A stretch of 64,000 nt of DNA, from positions 279,489,043 to 279,553,042 of the forward strand of contig CM061142.1 of NCBI GenBank assembly GCA_030789695.1, given 5' to 3'. This document shows positions 18,910-31,600 of the stretch, one piece after another (position 1 is the first letter of the stretch; every line of letters begins with the position of its first letter). Both the position numbers and the translations under genes were made by a program. The notes beneath the pieces are model-generated. The model was not told the origin of the DNA and ran no database searches. It saw nothing but the letters and a program-made list of their open reading frames with translations. Source of the stretch: Scilla litardierei (lineage: Eukaryota; Streptophyta; Magnoliopsida; Asparagales; Asparagaceae).

Positions 18910-21365
18910 TGTCACGACCCGCTTCCCTTAAATGGAGGCGAGACGTGAGAAGGTCCGCTCAAACGTGGAGCTGTGAAGCTGCACGCCTGATAAGCGTAAA
19001 TTTAGTATAAGCATGTCCCTGTAATTGCAAACGAAACAATAATAATAATAATAATATGAGACGGATATGAAATACCAATCCCACATTTTGTCCACCTGAT
19101 ATTCAACATCACAGAAAAGCCACCAGGCTAAAAGAAAGAGTCTAAAGGCCCAGAACAAGGCCAAACAAAAGGCGAATATAACAGAGTATCAAACTAGGTG
19201 CCACGCACCGACAACCCAAAAGATCTAACAAAACTAGACGTATACACTAAGACTGATCTCCAGTGTCTACGAAGTCCTCGTCCAACACGGGCGCAAGCTC
19301 GGCGTCCGCAAACACCTCACCCTCAGCAAGTAACTCGGGCTCAAGGTCTAACATGTGTCACCCAAAAGAGAAAGGGGCACATGTCAGCAAGTCTAAAAGA
19401 CTTGAGCAAGGAAACTGAAAGTAACTAACAACCTAGCATTTACAATATTAAGCAATGACATGACAGTTAAGTATGATGTGATAGTTTAAAGGAAGAGACA
19501 AGCACTCACGATGTAGCCAAAACTACCAAATCACTAATCACTTATCATTTATCACTTATCACTTATCACTTATCACTTATCACTTATCACGATTATCACT
19601 GTTAATCACTTAGTGCATAGAGAGTCCACCTGCTGGCCAGCTCGTGGCTCAGTCCGCTTATCTCGTATCACTATTAATCACTTGAACACTAGAGATTTCA
19701 CCTGCTGGCCGGAGTGGCAGATCAGGCCAACTCGGGGCTCAGGTGGCCGCTTATCTCTTACCCCACCCATATGTGTCGAGCGTTGGGGTTTCCAACTACA
19801 GGGCTCGCTTCTGGAACACGAGCCAGGAAAATAATAGTATTGTAGCGTGTGCTACGCAATCACGATGACAAATCAATATGCAATGCCAGTAACAGATAAT
19901 TGTGTACCGTTAATTGAATTTAAACGTGACAGGCAAAATGCAATGACATGAACATATTCGCGTACCGTTAATTTAAAGTAAATGTGACATACAAGCATGA
20001 TGAGGGTGACAGACCAGCTTCGTTATCAAGCTAGGTCAATGGCGTCTAGACGGCTATCCTTTCACCGTCTAGTCTCTTTTACGCTAAAGCAAGGGTAATG
20101 GCCTAAGCACGGCCTAAACAACAAAGGTAGCAAGTTTCACTTGCCTGATACCGGGGTTGACGAGCAATGAAGGTCGTCGCAAGCTAACTACGGAATAGAT
20201 CGCTGTTATGGCAAAACAATCATTAGAACAATGATTCTAAATCGATTTCTTATTAGAATCCTAACTTTCTAATAATCCATTTTATTAGGGTTTCACACAT
20301 GTCAATGGGGGTTATGCTAAAACTAAAGGAATTGAGTATTACCGTGAAGAGACGGAAGAGCGATGCCGAGCAACCACGGCAACGGAAGAACGATCCGGCT
20401 CAGATCTGAAAATGAGGGAAAAATCTGGAGAAATGGGTTTGGAGGTGGATTTTGGGGTTTTGATGAAGGTTTGGGGAAGATGAGAGATGGTTTGTGACAA
20501 GGGAGGGTTTGGATGATGGAGGATGAGCTTGGAATGAAGGATTAATGGCTTGAGGAAGATTGGGGCTCAATGGGGGAGAAATTAGGGTTTTAGGTCGTGA
20601 GGGAGAAGAGGAAAATGTTTGGAGGGGTATTTATAGAGTTTGGTGGCGGCTAGGACAAAACTAGGGTTTACAGCACTGGTTAGTCGGTCAAAGAACAACC
20701 ACTGACCGACTAGTTTGGGAACTAGTCGGTCGGTCGACCAACGTAGACCGACTAGGTGTAAACAGTAGCTTCAGTCGAAAAACTGAACTAAGAGTTAGTC
20801 GGTCAATGAACAACTACTGACCGACTAGTTTGACATCTAGTCGATCGACAAACGTTCATGGACCGACTAAGAGTGAACAGTATTGATACCAAAAATTAGT
20901 TGAAGAGTTAGTCGGTTAAAGAAGCATTGCTGACCGACTAGTTTGCAACCTAGTCCGTCAACCAACCTTCTTAGACCGACTAACGAAAAACAGTAACTCC
21001 TGAATAATTTAGAAAGCCAACTAGTCGATTCAAGAAGGATTGCCGACCGACTGGATCGTCATCTAGTCGGTCGGTGCCCTTTCTTACACCGGCTAATAAG
21101 CACCAAAAGTTCCGATACGGAGCGCGGAGCTCCAGAATCGATTCCTAAGACTCCTAGGCTTGATCTAACAGGAAGATACGACCGTTATGAAGCCCGTCAC
21201 GAATGACTTACTCCAAAATCGACGATCCTAAGGAAGAAACGAGAAAACACGACGAAACGATCGAAAGTGAAAGTTACGGAGACAAAAACCACACATGAGG
21301 AGAAAATCCACCAAAACATATATTATAATAAAATAAATCCAGATACATGAAAACCAGTCGTTACA
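18910..21365 (-). repeat. 3' LTR of Tekay-like element 2 (2456 bp)
   Basis: + strand TGTCACGACCCG...CAGTCGTTACA. It contains a CACTTAT tract near 19548-19590, a TATA box near 20628-20640 (CTATAAATACCCC on the minus strand), and the GACCGACTAG hairpin array at about 20702-21085. Short open frames inside are not genes. Confidence 0.95.
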
Positions 21366-21380
21366 TCCTCCCCAACTTAA
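21366..21380 (-). other. Polypurine tract of Tekay-like element 2
   Basis: Minus strand AAGTTGGGGAGGA abuts TGTAACGACTGG at the LTR start. Confidence 0.9.
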
Positions 21381-21411
21381 GAAAAATTCCGTCCTCGGAA
21401 TTTCCAAACAC

Positions 21412-24400
21412 TCACGTGTCCGGAAACAAAAGTGGGAAACGCTCTCGCATCTCATCTTCTCTCTCCCAAGTGGACTCTCCCGATGAACCGTGCCGCCACA
21501 TCACTCTAACAAGATCGACGACCTTGTTTCGAAGTGACTTCTGACGCCTGTCCAGAATCTGCACTGGATGCTGGTCATACGTCAAATCTGAGCGAACGGC
21601 GATCTCCAAGAAATCCACGGTATGAGACGGATCGCTGATGTATCGACGAAGCTGCGACACATGGAAAACATCATGGACTCCTTCCAAAGATGGCGGCAAG
21701 GCTAAGTGATAAGCTACTTCGCCGACCCTCTCCAAAACATCAAATGGTCCAATGTATCGCGGGCTCAACTTCCCTCGCTTCCCAAAACGAATCACTCCAC
21801 GATTTGGGGAAATCCTCAGAAACACATGGTCGCCCGGCCGAAACTCCAAAGGACGACGTTTAGCATCCGCCCAATGCTTAAAACAGTCCTGAGCAATCCT
21901 CAACCTCTCCCGAATATTCCTGACGATATCCACGGCCTCCACGATCATCTCAGGTCTTAACATCTCCCGATCACCAACGTCATCCCAACTCAATGGCGAT
22001 CGACATTTCCTGTCATACAAAGCGGCGAAAGGCGCCATGCCAATAGACGCCTGGAAGCTGTTGTTGTAAGAGAACTCTACCAAGTGCAGATGGTCCTCCC
22101 ACGAACCCTTGAAATCCAACATGCACGCTCTCAGCATGTCCTCCAAAATCTGAATCGTCCTCTCGGACTGGCCATCCGTCTGTGGATGGTACGCCGTGCT
22201 GAAACTCAGACGCGTACCCAAACTCTTCTGCAAACTCTGCCAGAACTGAGATGTGAACCTCGTGTCTCTGTCAGACACGATACTCACGGGGACTTCGTGA
22301 AGTCGCACGACCTCCTCCATGTATCTCCTTACTAGCGCCTCAGTGGACTGTCCCACTCGGAACGGAATAAAGTGCGCGGATTTGGTCAATCGATCTACGA
22401 TCACCCAAATCGCGTCATTCTGCTTCGGACTTCGAGGTAGCCCAGTCACGAAATCCATAGTGATGTGTTGCCACTTCCACTCCGGAATCGGAAGCGGTTG
22501 CAGCAACACGGCCGAACGCTGATGCTCCGCCTTCACTTGCTGGCAAACCAAACACTTGGCCACACTCCGAGCCACACTCCTCTTCATGCCATGCCACCAA
22601 AAATTCAGACGAAGATCCTGGTACATCTTGGTGCCACCAGGATGCACAGAATACGGCGAACTGTGTGCCTCCACCATCAACTCCTCTCTAATATCCCCAG
22701 CTGGCACACACAGCCTGGCTCCAAACCTCAGCGAGCCATCCTCATGAATCAAAAAGTCAGTCCGCAGATCAGCTTCCACCTGCTCTCGAATCTTCACCAG
22801 CTTCGGATCCTTAGCCTGGCCAGCCTTAATCCGATCCACGATCGTCGACTATACCTGCATGTACATCAATGATGAATCCTCTCCAGGAAGGACAATCTCC
22901 ACACCAGACTCGCAAAAATCCTGCTGCAATCTCCACTGCGAGGTCAACATCATCACCGCGGGAAGCCTACTCAAAGCATCTGGAACCACATTCACCTTGC
23001 CAGGGTGATACTGCAAATCAATCTCATAATCTGCCATAAGCTCCAACCATCAACGATGTCGCATGTTGAGCTCCTTCTGAGTAAAAATATACTTCAAGCT
23101 TTTGTGATCGGTGAAAATCTTCACTTTCTCACTCAGCAGGAAGTGCCTCCAAATCTTAAGAGCAAACACAACGGCAGCCAACTCCAAATCATGCGTCGGG
23201 TAATTCTTCTCATGAACCTTGAGCTGACGAGACGCATAAGCCACAACATGCCCGTGCTGATGCAACACACAACCGAGACCCTTGCCAGAAGCATCGCAAA
23301 AGATCTCAAATCCATCGCTGCGATCAGGCACAACAAGAATAGGGGCAGTCGTCAGACGCTCTCTCAGAACACCAAAAGAACTCTCACAATCACCCGACCA
23401 AACAAAAGGTACATCCTTCCGCGTCAATCTGGTCATCGGCTCGGCAATACGGGAAAAGTCCTTAATGAAACGACGATAATATCCCGCCAAACCAAGGAAA
23501 CTCCGGATCTCGGAAGCTGACGACGGAACGGGCCACTCCCTGATGACCCTAATCTTCTCGGGATCCACAGAAATACCATCTCCAGTCACCACATGCCCGA
23601 GAAAAGCAACTCTATCCAGCCAGAACTCGCACTTCGAAAACTTAGCATACAACCGATGCTTCCTTAAAATCTCCAATACCATCCTCAAGTGCGAGGCATG
23701 CTCTTCCTCCGACTTCGAGTAGATCAGAATGTCGTCAATAAAGATAACGACAAACTTATCTAAAAAGTCGTAGAAAATCAGGTTCATCATATTCATGAAA
23801 ACTGCGGGTGCGTTAGTTACGCCGAAAGGCATAACCACAAACTCATAATGTCCATACTTCGTCCTGAACGCTGTCTTCGGAACATCTCCCTTCTTCACCT
23901 TCAACTAATGGTAACCACTCCTCAAATCCAATTTAGAAAACACCCTCGAACCTCCAAGCTGATCAAAAATATCGTCGATGCGAGGCAACGGGTATTTATT
24001 CTTGATGGTCACCGCATTCAACTCCCGATAGTCCACGCACATGCGACGCGAACCATCCTTCTTCTTCACCAACAACACCGGTGCTCCCCACGGAGACACG
24101 CTAGGATTGATATAACCCTTCTGCAAAAGCTCATCCAACTGCTTTCACAACTCTTCCAATTCTGCAGGTGCCATACGATACGGCGCCTTCGAAATCGGCT
24201 GCGCTCCCGGAACAAGATCAATAGAAAATTCTAGAGCTCGATCAGGTGGCAAACCAGACATCTCCTCGGGGAAGACGTCGCCAAAATCTCGCACCACAGC
24301 TGGCCACTCCATCTCCATCTGCATAGCCACAACCCCCACCGGCTTGGCCCAAAATCTGACAGGACCAAGCGAACTGCTACCACGACTGAACTCAAATACT

Positions 24401-25979
24401 GGATGTCCGGGAATCTCGAACACCACCTTCTTCCTTCGACAGTCAATTGTAGCATAGAAGCTCGCAAGCCAATCCATCCCAAAGACCGCATCGTAGTTGG
24501 TGATGTTGTGGACAATAAAATCAGCATAAAGCTCATGTCCACAAACCACCACAGAGCAAGGACTGCACCCACGATGCACCGTGACTACTCCATTCCATGT
24601 AACGATGTTCCAACTCTTGGAGAGAGAGGACGTCGACAAGGAATGCTTCTCCACGAAGCTCTGGGCCAAAATACACATCGACGCACCTGAGTCAAAGAGG
24701 ACTCGGGCAGGGAATGTGCAAACCAAAACCACACCTAACAAACAGTCTAATCAATCAAATCTTACTCTAGCAACATTCATACACAAGCATCCAACATAAT
24801 TTTAGCAATCAACTAATTAGGGAAGGAACAACTAGATTGGAAGTTACCTGCAATGACCTCATCCATGGCCAAAACCTCCTCCTCGGTCATCAGAATTGCC
24901 TGCCTCCTTGGCGGAACCGCCTGCCGAAAGGCATGCCCCTGCGGAACAAGGGGTACCCCACGACCAGCGGGCACCGGGGCTCTCTACTGCAACGGCGGGG
25001 CAGCAATAGGTGCCTTCCAAGGCTGCTTCAACCTCGGGCACTCCTTGAGAGCATGGGCGGGATCTCCACATGCAATACATTGCCCCAAGAACTTCCTACA
25101 CGATTCCTTGATATGGCCCTCCTTGCCACAGAAATGGCAAGTCCTCCGAATGGGCCCTCCTGGCCTCTTAAACTGAGCAGGCTGGTTCAGCCTGAATCCA
25201 GGTCTAACCACAGCTCTCGACTGTTCCACAGGCCTCTTCCCAGCACCAACAATAGACCCCCTCCTCTGGTTCACGAGCAGCTCCTGCCTCTTGGCTGCTA
25301 CAAGAACCTTCTGATAAGATTCCCGGTCAGAAGAGGTCATAAAACTCTGGAGCTCCAAAGCGAGTCCCTGCAGGAACCTTTGAGCTCTCTCCTCGGCGTC
25401 CTACACCATCTTTGGTGCAAACCGACTCAGCCTCATGAACTCTTGGTGATATCGGTCCACCGACGAGCTTCCTTGCTTCAAATCGATAAAACGCTGCAGC
25501 ATCTCTTCCCTGGCAGCTTTCGGGAAGATCTCACCCTCAAATCTGGCCTTGAAGGTAGCCCAGATGATCGGCTCCTCCAACATCTTCTCTTCAGCATCCC
25601 ACCAATTCCTGGCGTTATCCCTCAGCTGGCGCTTCGCCAAGTCAACCCAACTAACTTCGTTGACCTTGGACATCTTCAGATTGTCCTCGATATTCCTCAT
25701 CCATTCATCAGCAGCTAGTGGACCTTCAGTTCCATCAAAATATGCAGGACCCAGCTCTCTGAACTGCTTCGCCTCGGGCTCAGGGCGAGGGGCTTCCACC
25801 ACCCGAGCAGCTCGAGTCACCGGAGCATTCTGTACCTGCAAAAGCACACCCTGCTGAACCTGCATCATCTGCAATATCATCTGCATCATCTCTCTGTTAG
25901 TGGGCTCCCGCTCAGGCTCCTCGTCATGAGGGGGCGCACCACTACCACCACCACCACAGGTGATTCGCCTTCCTGCCAT
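21412..25979 (-). pseudogene. gag-pol: Chromovirus Gag-Pol with six in-frame stops and a candidate intron
   Basis: Begins at ATG 25977-25979. Gag has a knuckle CHFCGKEGHIKESC near 25120-25080. The protease motif LFDSGAS is at about 24690, RT active site FIDDILIYS near 23730, RNase [11 protein letters not shown] near 23290, and integrase HHCC, TMDF, SDRDTRF and GQSE between about 22740 and 22150. The C-terminus (VMWRHGSSGESTWEREDEM) resembles the Tekay/Del chromodomain. Stops are at 25401, 24984, 24145, 23905, 23050 and 22849. Every segment stays in one frame once 24735-24847 is removed, so the damage is substitution only. Several stops fit CAG-to-TAG, CGA-to-TGA or TGG-to-TAG transitions. Clade is Tekay/Del from the chromodomain and LTR start TGTAACGAC. 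Confidence 0.93.
24735..24847 (-). other. Candidate 113-nt GT-AG intron between gag and protease
   Basis: In element sense ...GAGGTCATTGCAG then GTAACTTCC ... CTGTTTGTTAG then GTGTGGTTTTGG. Removing it joins ...DEVIAG to VVLVCTFPARV, the usual uninterrupted protein context ahead of the protease DSGAS motif, in the same frame as both sides. The segment is T/A-rich with TTGAT branch-point-like words near its 3' end. Read without splicing, translation meets TAG after 11 codons, and the length (113) would shift the frame. Confidence 0.65.
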
Positions 25980-26120
25980 CTAATGACACAGAAAACGAAA
26001 CAATTAGACTCATAGCTTAGGGCTCAGATGTCGAACTTATTTGTTGGACAATCTTGTATTATTATCGTTATCCCGATAATTACAGTTACAGAAGGACCTG
26101 CATGGGCCACCACTAAAACC
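25980..26120 (-). other. 5' leader of Tekay-like element 2; primer site not assigned
   Basis: After the 5' LTR the element reads GGTTTTAGTGGTGGCCCATG, conserved in element no. 1 (54-79). It does not match the initiator-Met primer sequence TGGTATCAGAGC expected for this clade. Confidence 0.6.
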
Positions 26121-28569
26121 TGTCACGACCCGCTTCCCTTAAATGGAGGCGAGACGTGAGAAGGTCCGCTCAAACGTGGAGCTGTGAAGCTGCATGCCTG
26201 ATAAGCGTAAATTTAGTATAAGCATGTCCCTGTAATTGCAAACGAAATAACAATAATAATAATAATATGAGACGGATATGAAATACCAATCACACATTTT
26301 GTCCACCTGATATTCAACATCACAGAAAAGCCACCAGGCTAAAAGAAAGAGTCTAAAGGCCCAGAACAAGGCCAAACAAAAGGCGAATATAACAGAGTAT
26401 CAAACTAGGTGCCACGCACCGACAACCCAAAAGATCTAACAAAACTAGACGTAGACACTAAGACTGATCTCCAGTGTCTACGAAGTCCTCGTCCAACACG
26501 GGCGCAAGCTCGGCGTCCGCAAACACCTCACCCTCAACAAGTAACTCGGGCTCAAGGTCTAACATGCGTCACCAGAAAGAGAAAGAGGCACATGTCAGTA
26601 AGTCTAAAAGACTTGAGCAAGGAAACTGAAAGTAACTAACAACCTAGCATTTACAATATTAAGCAATGACATGACAGTTAAGTATGATGTGATAGTTTAA
26701 AGGAAGAGACAAGCACGCACGACGTAGCCAAAACTACCAAATCACTAATCACTTATCATTTATCACTTATCACTTATCACTTATCACTTATCACGATTAT
26801 CACTGTTAATCACTTAGTGCATAGAGAGTCCACCTGTTGGCCAGCTCGTGGCTCAGTCCGCTTATCTCGTATCACTATTAATCACTTGAACACTAGAGAT
26901 TTCGCCTGCTGGCCGGAGTGGCGGATCAGGCCAACTCGAGGCTCAGGTGGCCGCTTATCTCTTACCCCACCCATATGTGTCGAGCGTTGGGGTTTCCAAC
27001 TACAGGGCTCGCTTCTGGAACACGAGCCAGGAAAATAATAGTATTGTAGCGTGTGCTACGCAATCACGATGACAAATCAATATGCAATGCAAGTAACAGA
27101 TAATTGCGTACCTTTAATTGAATTTAAACGTGACAGGCAAAATGCAATGACATGAACATATTCGCGTACCGTTAATTTAAAGTAAATGTGACATACAAGC
27201 ATGATGAGGGTGACAGACCAGCTTCGTTGTCAAGCTAGGTCAATAGCGTCTAGACGGCTATCCTTTCACCGTCTAGTCTCTTTTACGCTAAAGCAAGGGA
27301 AATGGCCTAAGCACGGCCTAAACAACAAAGGTAGCAAGTTTCACTTGCCTGATACCGGGGTTGACGAGCAATGAAGGTCGTCGCAAGCTAACTACGGAAT
27401 AGATCGCTGTTATGGCAAAACAATCATTAGAACAATGATTCTAAATCGATTTCTTATTAGAATCCTAACTTTCTAATAATCCATTTTATTAGGGTTTCAC
27501 ACATGTCAATGGGGGTTATGCTAAAACTAAAGGAATCGAGTATTACCGTGAAGAGACGGAGGAGCGATGCCGAGCAACCACGACAACGGAAGAACGATCC
27601 GGCTCAGATCTGGAAATGAGGGAAAAATCTGGAGAAATGGGTTTGGAGGTGGATTTTGGGGTTTTGATGAAGGTTTGGGGAAGATGAGAGATGGTTTGTG
27701 ACAAGGGAGGGTTTGGATGATGGAGGATGAGCTTGGAATGAAGGATTAATGGCTTGAGGAAGATGGGGGCTCAATGGGGGAGAAATTAGGGTTTTAGGTC
27801 GTGAGGGAGAAGAGGAAAACGTTTGGAGGGGTATTTATAGAGTTTGGTGGCGGCTAGGGCAAAACTAGGGTTTACAGCACTGGTTAGTCGGTCAAAGAAC
27901 AACCACTGACCGACTAGTTTGGGAACTAGTCGGTCGGTCGACCAACGTAGACCGACTAGGTGTAAACAGTAGCTTCAGTCGAAAACCTGAACTAAGAGTT
28001 AGTTGGTCAATGAACAACTACTGACCGACTAGTTTTACATCTAGTCGGTCGACAAACGTTCATGGACCGACTAAGAGTGAACAGTATTGATACCAAAAAT
28101 TAGTTGAAGAGTTAGTCGGTTAAAGAAGTATTGCTGACTGACTAGTTTGCAACCTAGTCGGTCAACCAACCTTCTTAGACCGACTAACGATAAACAGTAA
28201 CTCCTGAATAATTTAGAAAGCCAACTAGTCGGTTCAAGAAGGATTGCCGACCGACTGGATCGTCATCTAGTCGGTCGCTGCCCCTTCTTACACCGGCTAA
28301 TAAGCACCAAAAGTTCCGATACGGAGCGCGGAGCTCCGGAATCGATTCCTAAGACTCCTAGGCTTGATCTAACAGTAAGATACGACCGTTATGAAGCCCG
28401 TCACGAATGACTTACTCCGAAATCGATGATCCTAAGGAAGAAACGAGAAAACACGACGAAACGATCGAAAATGAAAGTTACAGAGACGAAAACCACACAT
28501 GAGGAGAAAATCCACCAAAACATATATTATAATATAATAAATCCAGATACATGAAAACCAGTCGTTACA
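26121..28569 (-). repeat. 5' LTR of Tekay-like element 2 (2449 bp)
   Basis: Pairs with 18910-21365. TATA box near 27830-27843, GACCGACTAG hairpin array at about 27905-28285. Several dozen differences from its partner, many of them transitions. Confidence 0.95.
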
Positions 28570-28574
28570 GTCTT
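28570..28574. repeat. Target-site duplication of Tekay-like element 2, right copy (GTCTT)
   Basis: Matches 18905-18909; Athila A sequence GAGCTCGACCCCCTT continues after it. Confidence 0.95.
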
Positions 28575-28600
28575 GAGCTCGACCCCCTTGGATATTCAAT

Positions 28601-31600
28601 TTAATGCGGGATATTGGGTGCATATGAGATGCACCCGTCGAATTTATCGGGAAGAACGCTCGGATTTGGATGTTGTGGCGGCGCGTTCTTCTTCAGTGCT
28701 CCTTCGTCTCGGGTAGTGTTGGGGGGTGGCTCCCCCAAGCTAGTGCTTGCTCCGGGCCTTGGCTTCACCGGTGACACCGATTTTCGTATCGGTGGGGCTT
28801 TCTTCGGAGTCCTCATCCTTGAGAGCTTGCAGAGCTCTCGTATTCTCGCGACATCAGCGTCGCCTTCATCAATTTCCATGGAGAGATCGGGGGAATGCTC
28901 CATCTTTTCTTCTTGGCCCAAGTCCGGCCCTTCCACAAAATCATCCTTGAATAGTGCGCCGAGGGAATGGGGGATCGCCTCCTCAATGACCTCGTCAAGG
29001 AGGTATGAAAGATCATCCGGCCGTCCCTTAAGCAGATATATTCTACTTATTTCTCCCATAGGGACTCCCTCAGAATAATGCTTGAGCCTTTGTCCATTCA
29101 CTTTGAATGTGGCTCCGTCTTTGCTTTCCAACTCAAAAGCTCCTCCCGGTTGTATGTGCTTGATGGTGAAAGGTCTGGACCATCTTGACCTCAATTTACC
29201 AGGAAATAGTCGGAGCTGGGAGTTATATAGCAAGACCTTGTCTCCGACTTTGAAGTCCGTAACAGTTATGCGTGCATCGTAGAGAATCTTGGTCCTTTCT
29301 TTGTAAATTCTCGAGCTCTCGTAGGCATCTCTTCTAATGTCATCAAGCTCGTTGATGTCCAAGAGTCGCCTCACCGTCGCACTCTTATAATCGTAATTGA
29401 GGGTCTTGATGGCCCAATATGCGCGGTGTTCCAACTCTACCGGTAAGTGACAAGCTTTCCCATAAACAAGTCGGAACGGTGTGGTGCCGATGGGAGTGCG
29501 AAAGGCTGTGCGATATGCCCAAAGAGCATCGTCTAACTTCATTGACCAATCCTTTCTAGATCGATCTACGGTCTTCTCAAGGATTTGCTTGATCTCTCTA
29601 TTCGAGACCTCCACTTGGCCGCTCGTTTGGGGGTGATATGCCATGCCAACTCTATGGTTTACCCCGTACTTATTCAGCATGGCTTCGAACTTGTTTTCTA
29701 TGAAATGGCTCCCCCCGTCGCTTATCAAGGTATGGGGCACCCCGAAGCGTGGGAAGATATTCTGCTTAAAAAATTTAGAAACAACCCTTGCCTCATTGGT
29801 AGGGGTAGCGATTGCTTCCACCCATTTGGAGACGTAGTCAACGGCCAATAGGATATACTTGTTACCGTTGCTTGACGGAAAAGGTCCCATGAAGTCCACT
29901 CCCCAACAATCAAAAAGCTCAATTTCTTGGATGGGCCTCATCGGCATCTCAGTACGTTTGGAAATATTCCCGGTCCGTTGGCACCTATCACACCCCTTCA
30001 CAAAGTCGTGGGTGTCTCTGAACATTGTTGGCCAGAAGAATCCGCTCTGCAAAATCTTACCGGTTGTCTTGGAGGCGGCATGATGTCCCCCGCATGGCAT
30101 ACCGTGGCAATGCAAAATGATAGACGTTGCCTCCTCTTTAGAAACACACCTCCGAATAACACTATCTTTGCATATTGAAGAGGTATGGATCTTCCCAAAA
30201 ATAGCTACGGACCTCATGCAAAAATCTCCTCTTTCGTTGCGTGGGCATCCCATGCGGTTTAATTCCACAATCCAAGTAATTGACGAAGTCCGTGTACCGA
30301 GGCACTTCCCCGGGCCTTATGGCGTATAGCCTCTCATCCACGAATGTGTCGTCGATAGGTAAACTCTCATCCTCCTTGTCGCGAATAAGCCTAGAGAAAT
30401 GATCCGCCACAACATTGTCCGTACCTTTCTTGTCTCTGATCTCCAAATCGAATTCTTGCAACAAGAGTATCCACCTAATTAACCGAGGTTTGGCCTCCTT
30501 CTTGTTTAAAAGATATTTCAATGCCGCATGGTCGGTGTGGACAATCACCTTGGAACCAAGTAGGTAGGAGCGAAACTTCTCGATGGAATAGACGACCGCT
30601 AGAAGCTCTTTTTCGGTAGTTGTATAGTTTTTCTGCGCGTCATCCAATGTCTTGCTCGCATAGAATATTGCATGAAGCTTCCTATCTTTCCTTTTTCCCA
30701 ATACCGCTCCAATGGCTTGGTCGCTAGCATCACACATTAGCTCAAAGGGAAGGCTCCAATCCGGTGGTTGTATGATGGGTGCAGAAACTAGTGCTTCCTT
30801 CAAGGTATTGAAGGCTTGCAAGCATTCACCTGAAAAAATAAAAGGAGTGTCTTTAGCAAGCAAGGAAGTAAGCGGTCGGGCAATCGAGGCGAAATCCTTG
30901 ATAAAGCGGCGGTAAACCCCCGCATGACTAAGAAAGCCTCTAATGCCCTTGACATTAATAGGAGGTGGGAGTTTCTCGATTACCTCGATCTTTGCCTTAT
31001 CTACCTCAATCCCTCTTGAGGAGACAAGGTGCCCAAGAACTATACCTTCCGTGACCATGAAGTGGCACTTCTCCCAGTTCAGAGTTAGATTATTTTGTTG
31101 GCACCTTTTAAGAACTTTAGTGAGATTAGCCAAACAAGAATCAAACTCGCTCCCATAAACCGAGAAATCATCCATAAAGACTTCCATTATATTTTTAATG
31201 TAATCGGAAAAAATGGATGCCATACATCTCTGAAAGGTTGCGGGAGCATTACAAAGACCGAAGGGCATCCTTCGGTAGGCATAGGTACCGTAGGGACAAG
31301 TAAAAGTGGTCTTTTCTTGGTCATCTTCGTGCAAGGGGATTTGAAAAAACCCCGAATACCCATCCAAATAACAAAAGTATTTGTGTTTAACTAGGCGTTC
31401 AAGCATTTGATCAATGAAAGGCAATGGGTAATGGTCTTTTCGGGTGGCTTTATTTAGTTTTCTATAATCTATGCACATTCGCCATCCCGTGACAGTGCGA
31501 GTAGAAATGGGTTCTCCTTTATCATTTTTTATAACGGTCATCCCCCCTTTCTTGGGGATGACGTGAACGGGGCTAACCCATCTACTATCAGAGATCGGAT

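Larger units (their letters stand above)
18910..28569 (-). mobile_element. Tekay/Del-like Ty3/gypsy chromovirus, complete but disabled
   Basis: 9.66 kb with LTRs of 2456 and 2449 bp, TSD GTCTT, and a polypurine tract beside the 3' LTR. The internal region encodes gag, protease, RT, RNase H, integrase and a C-terminal chromodomain-like segment, in the order of the gypsy chromoviruses. Six in-frame stops disable gag-pol. LTRs differ at several dozen sites by eye, so it is older than the copia insertion. Confidence 0.95.
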
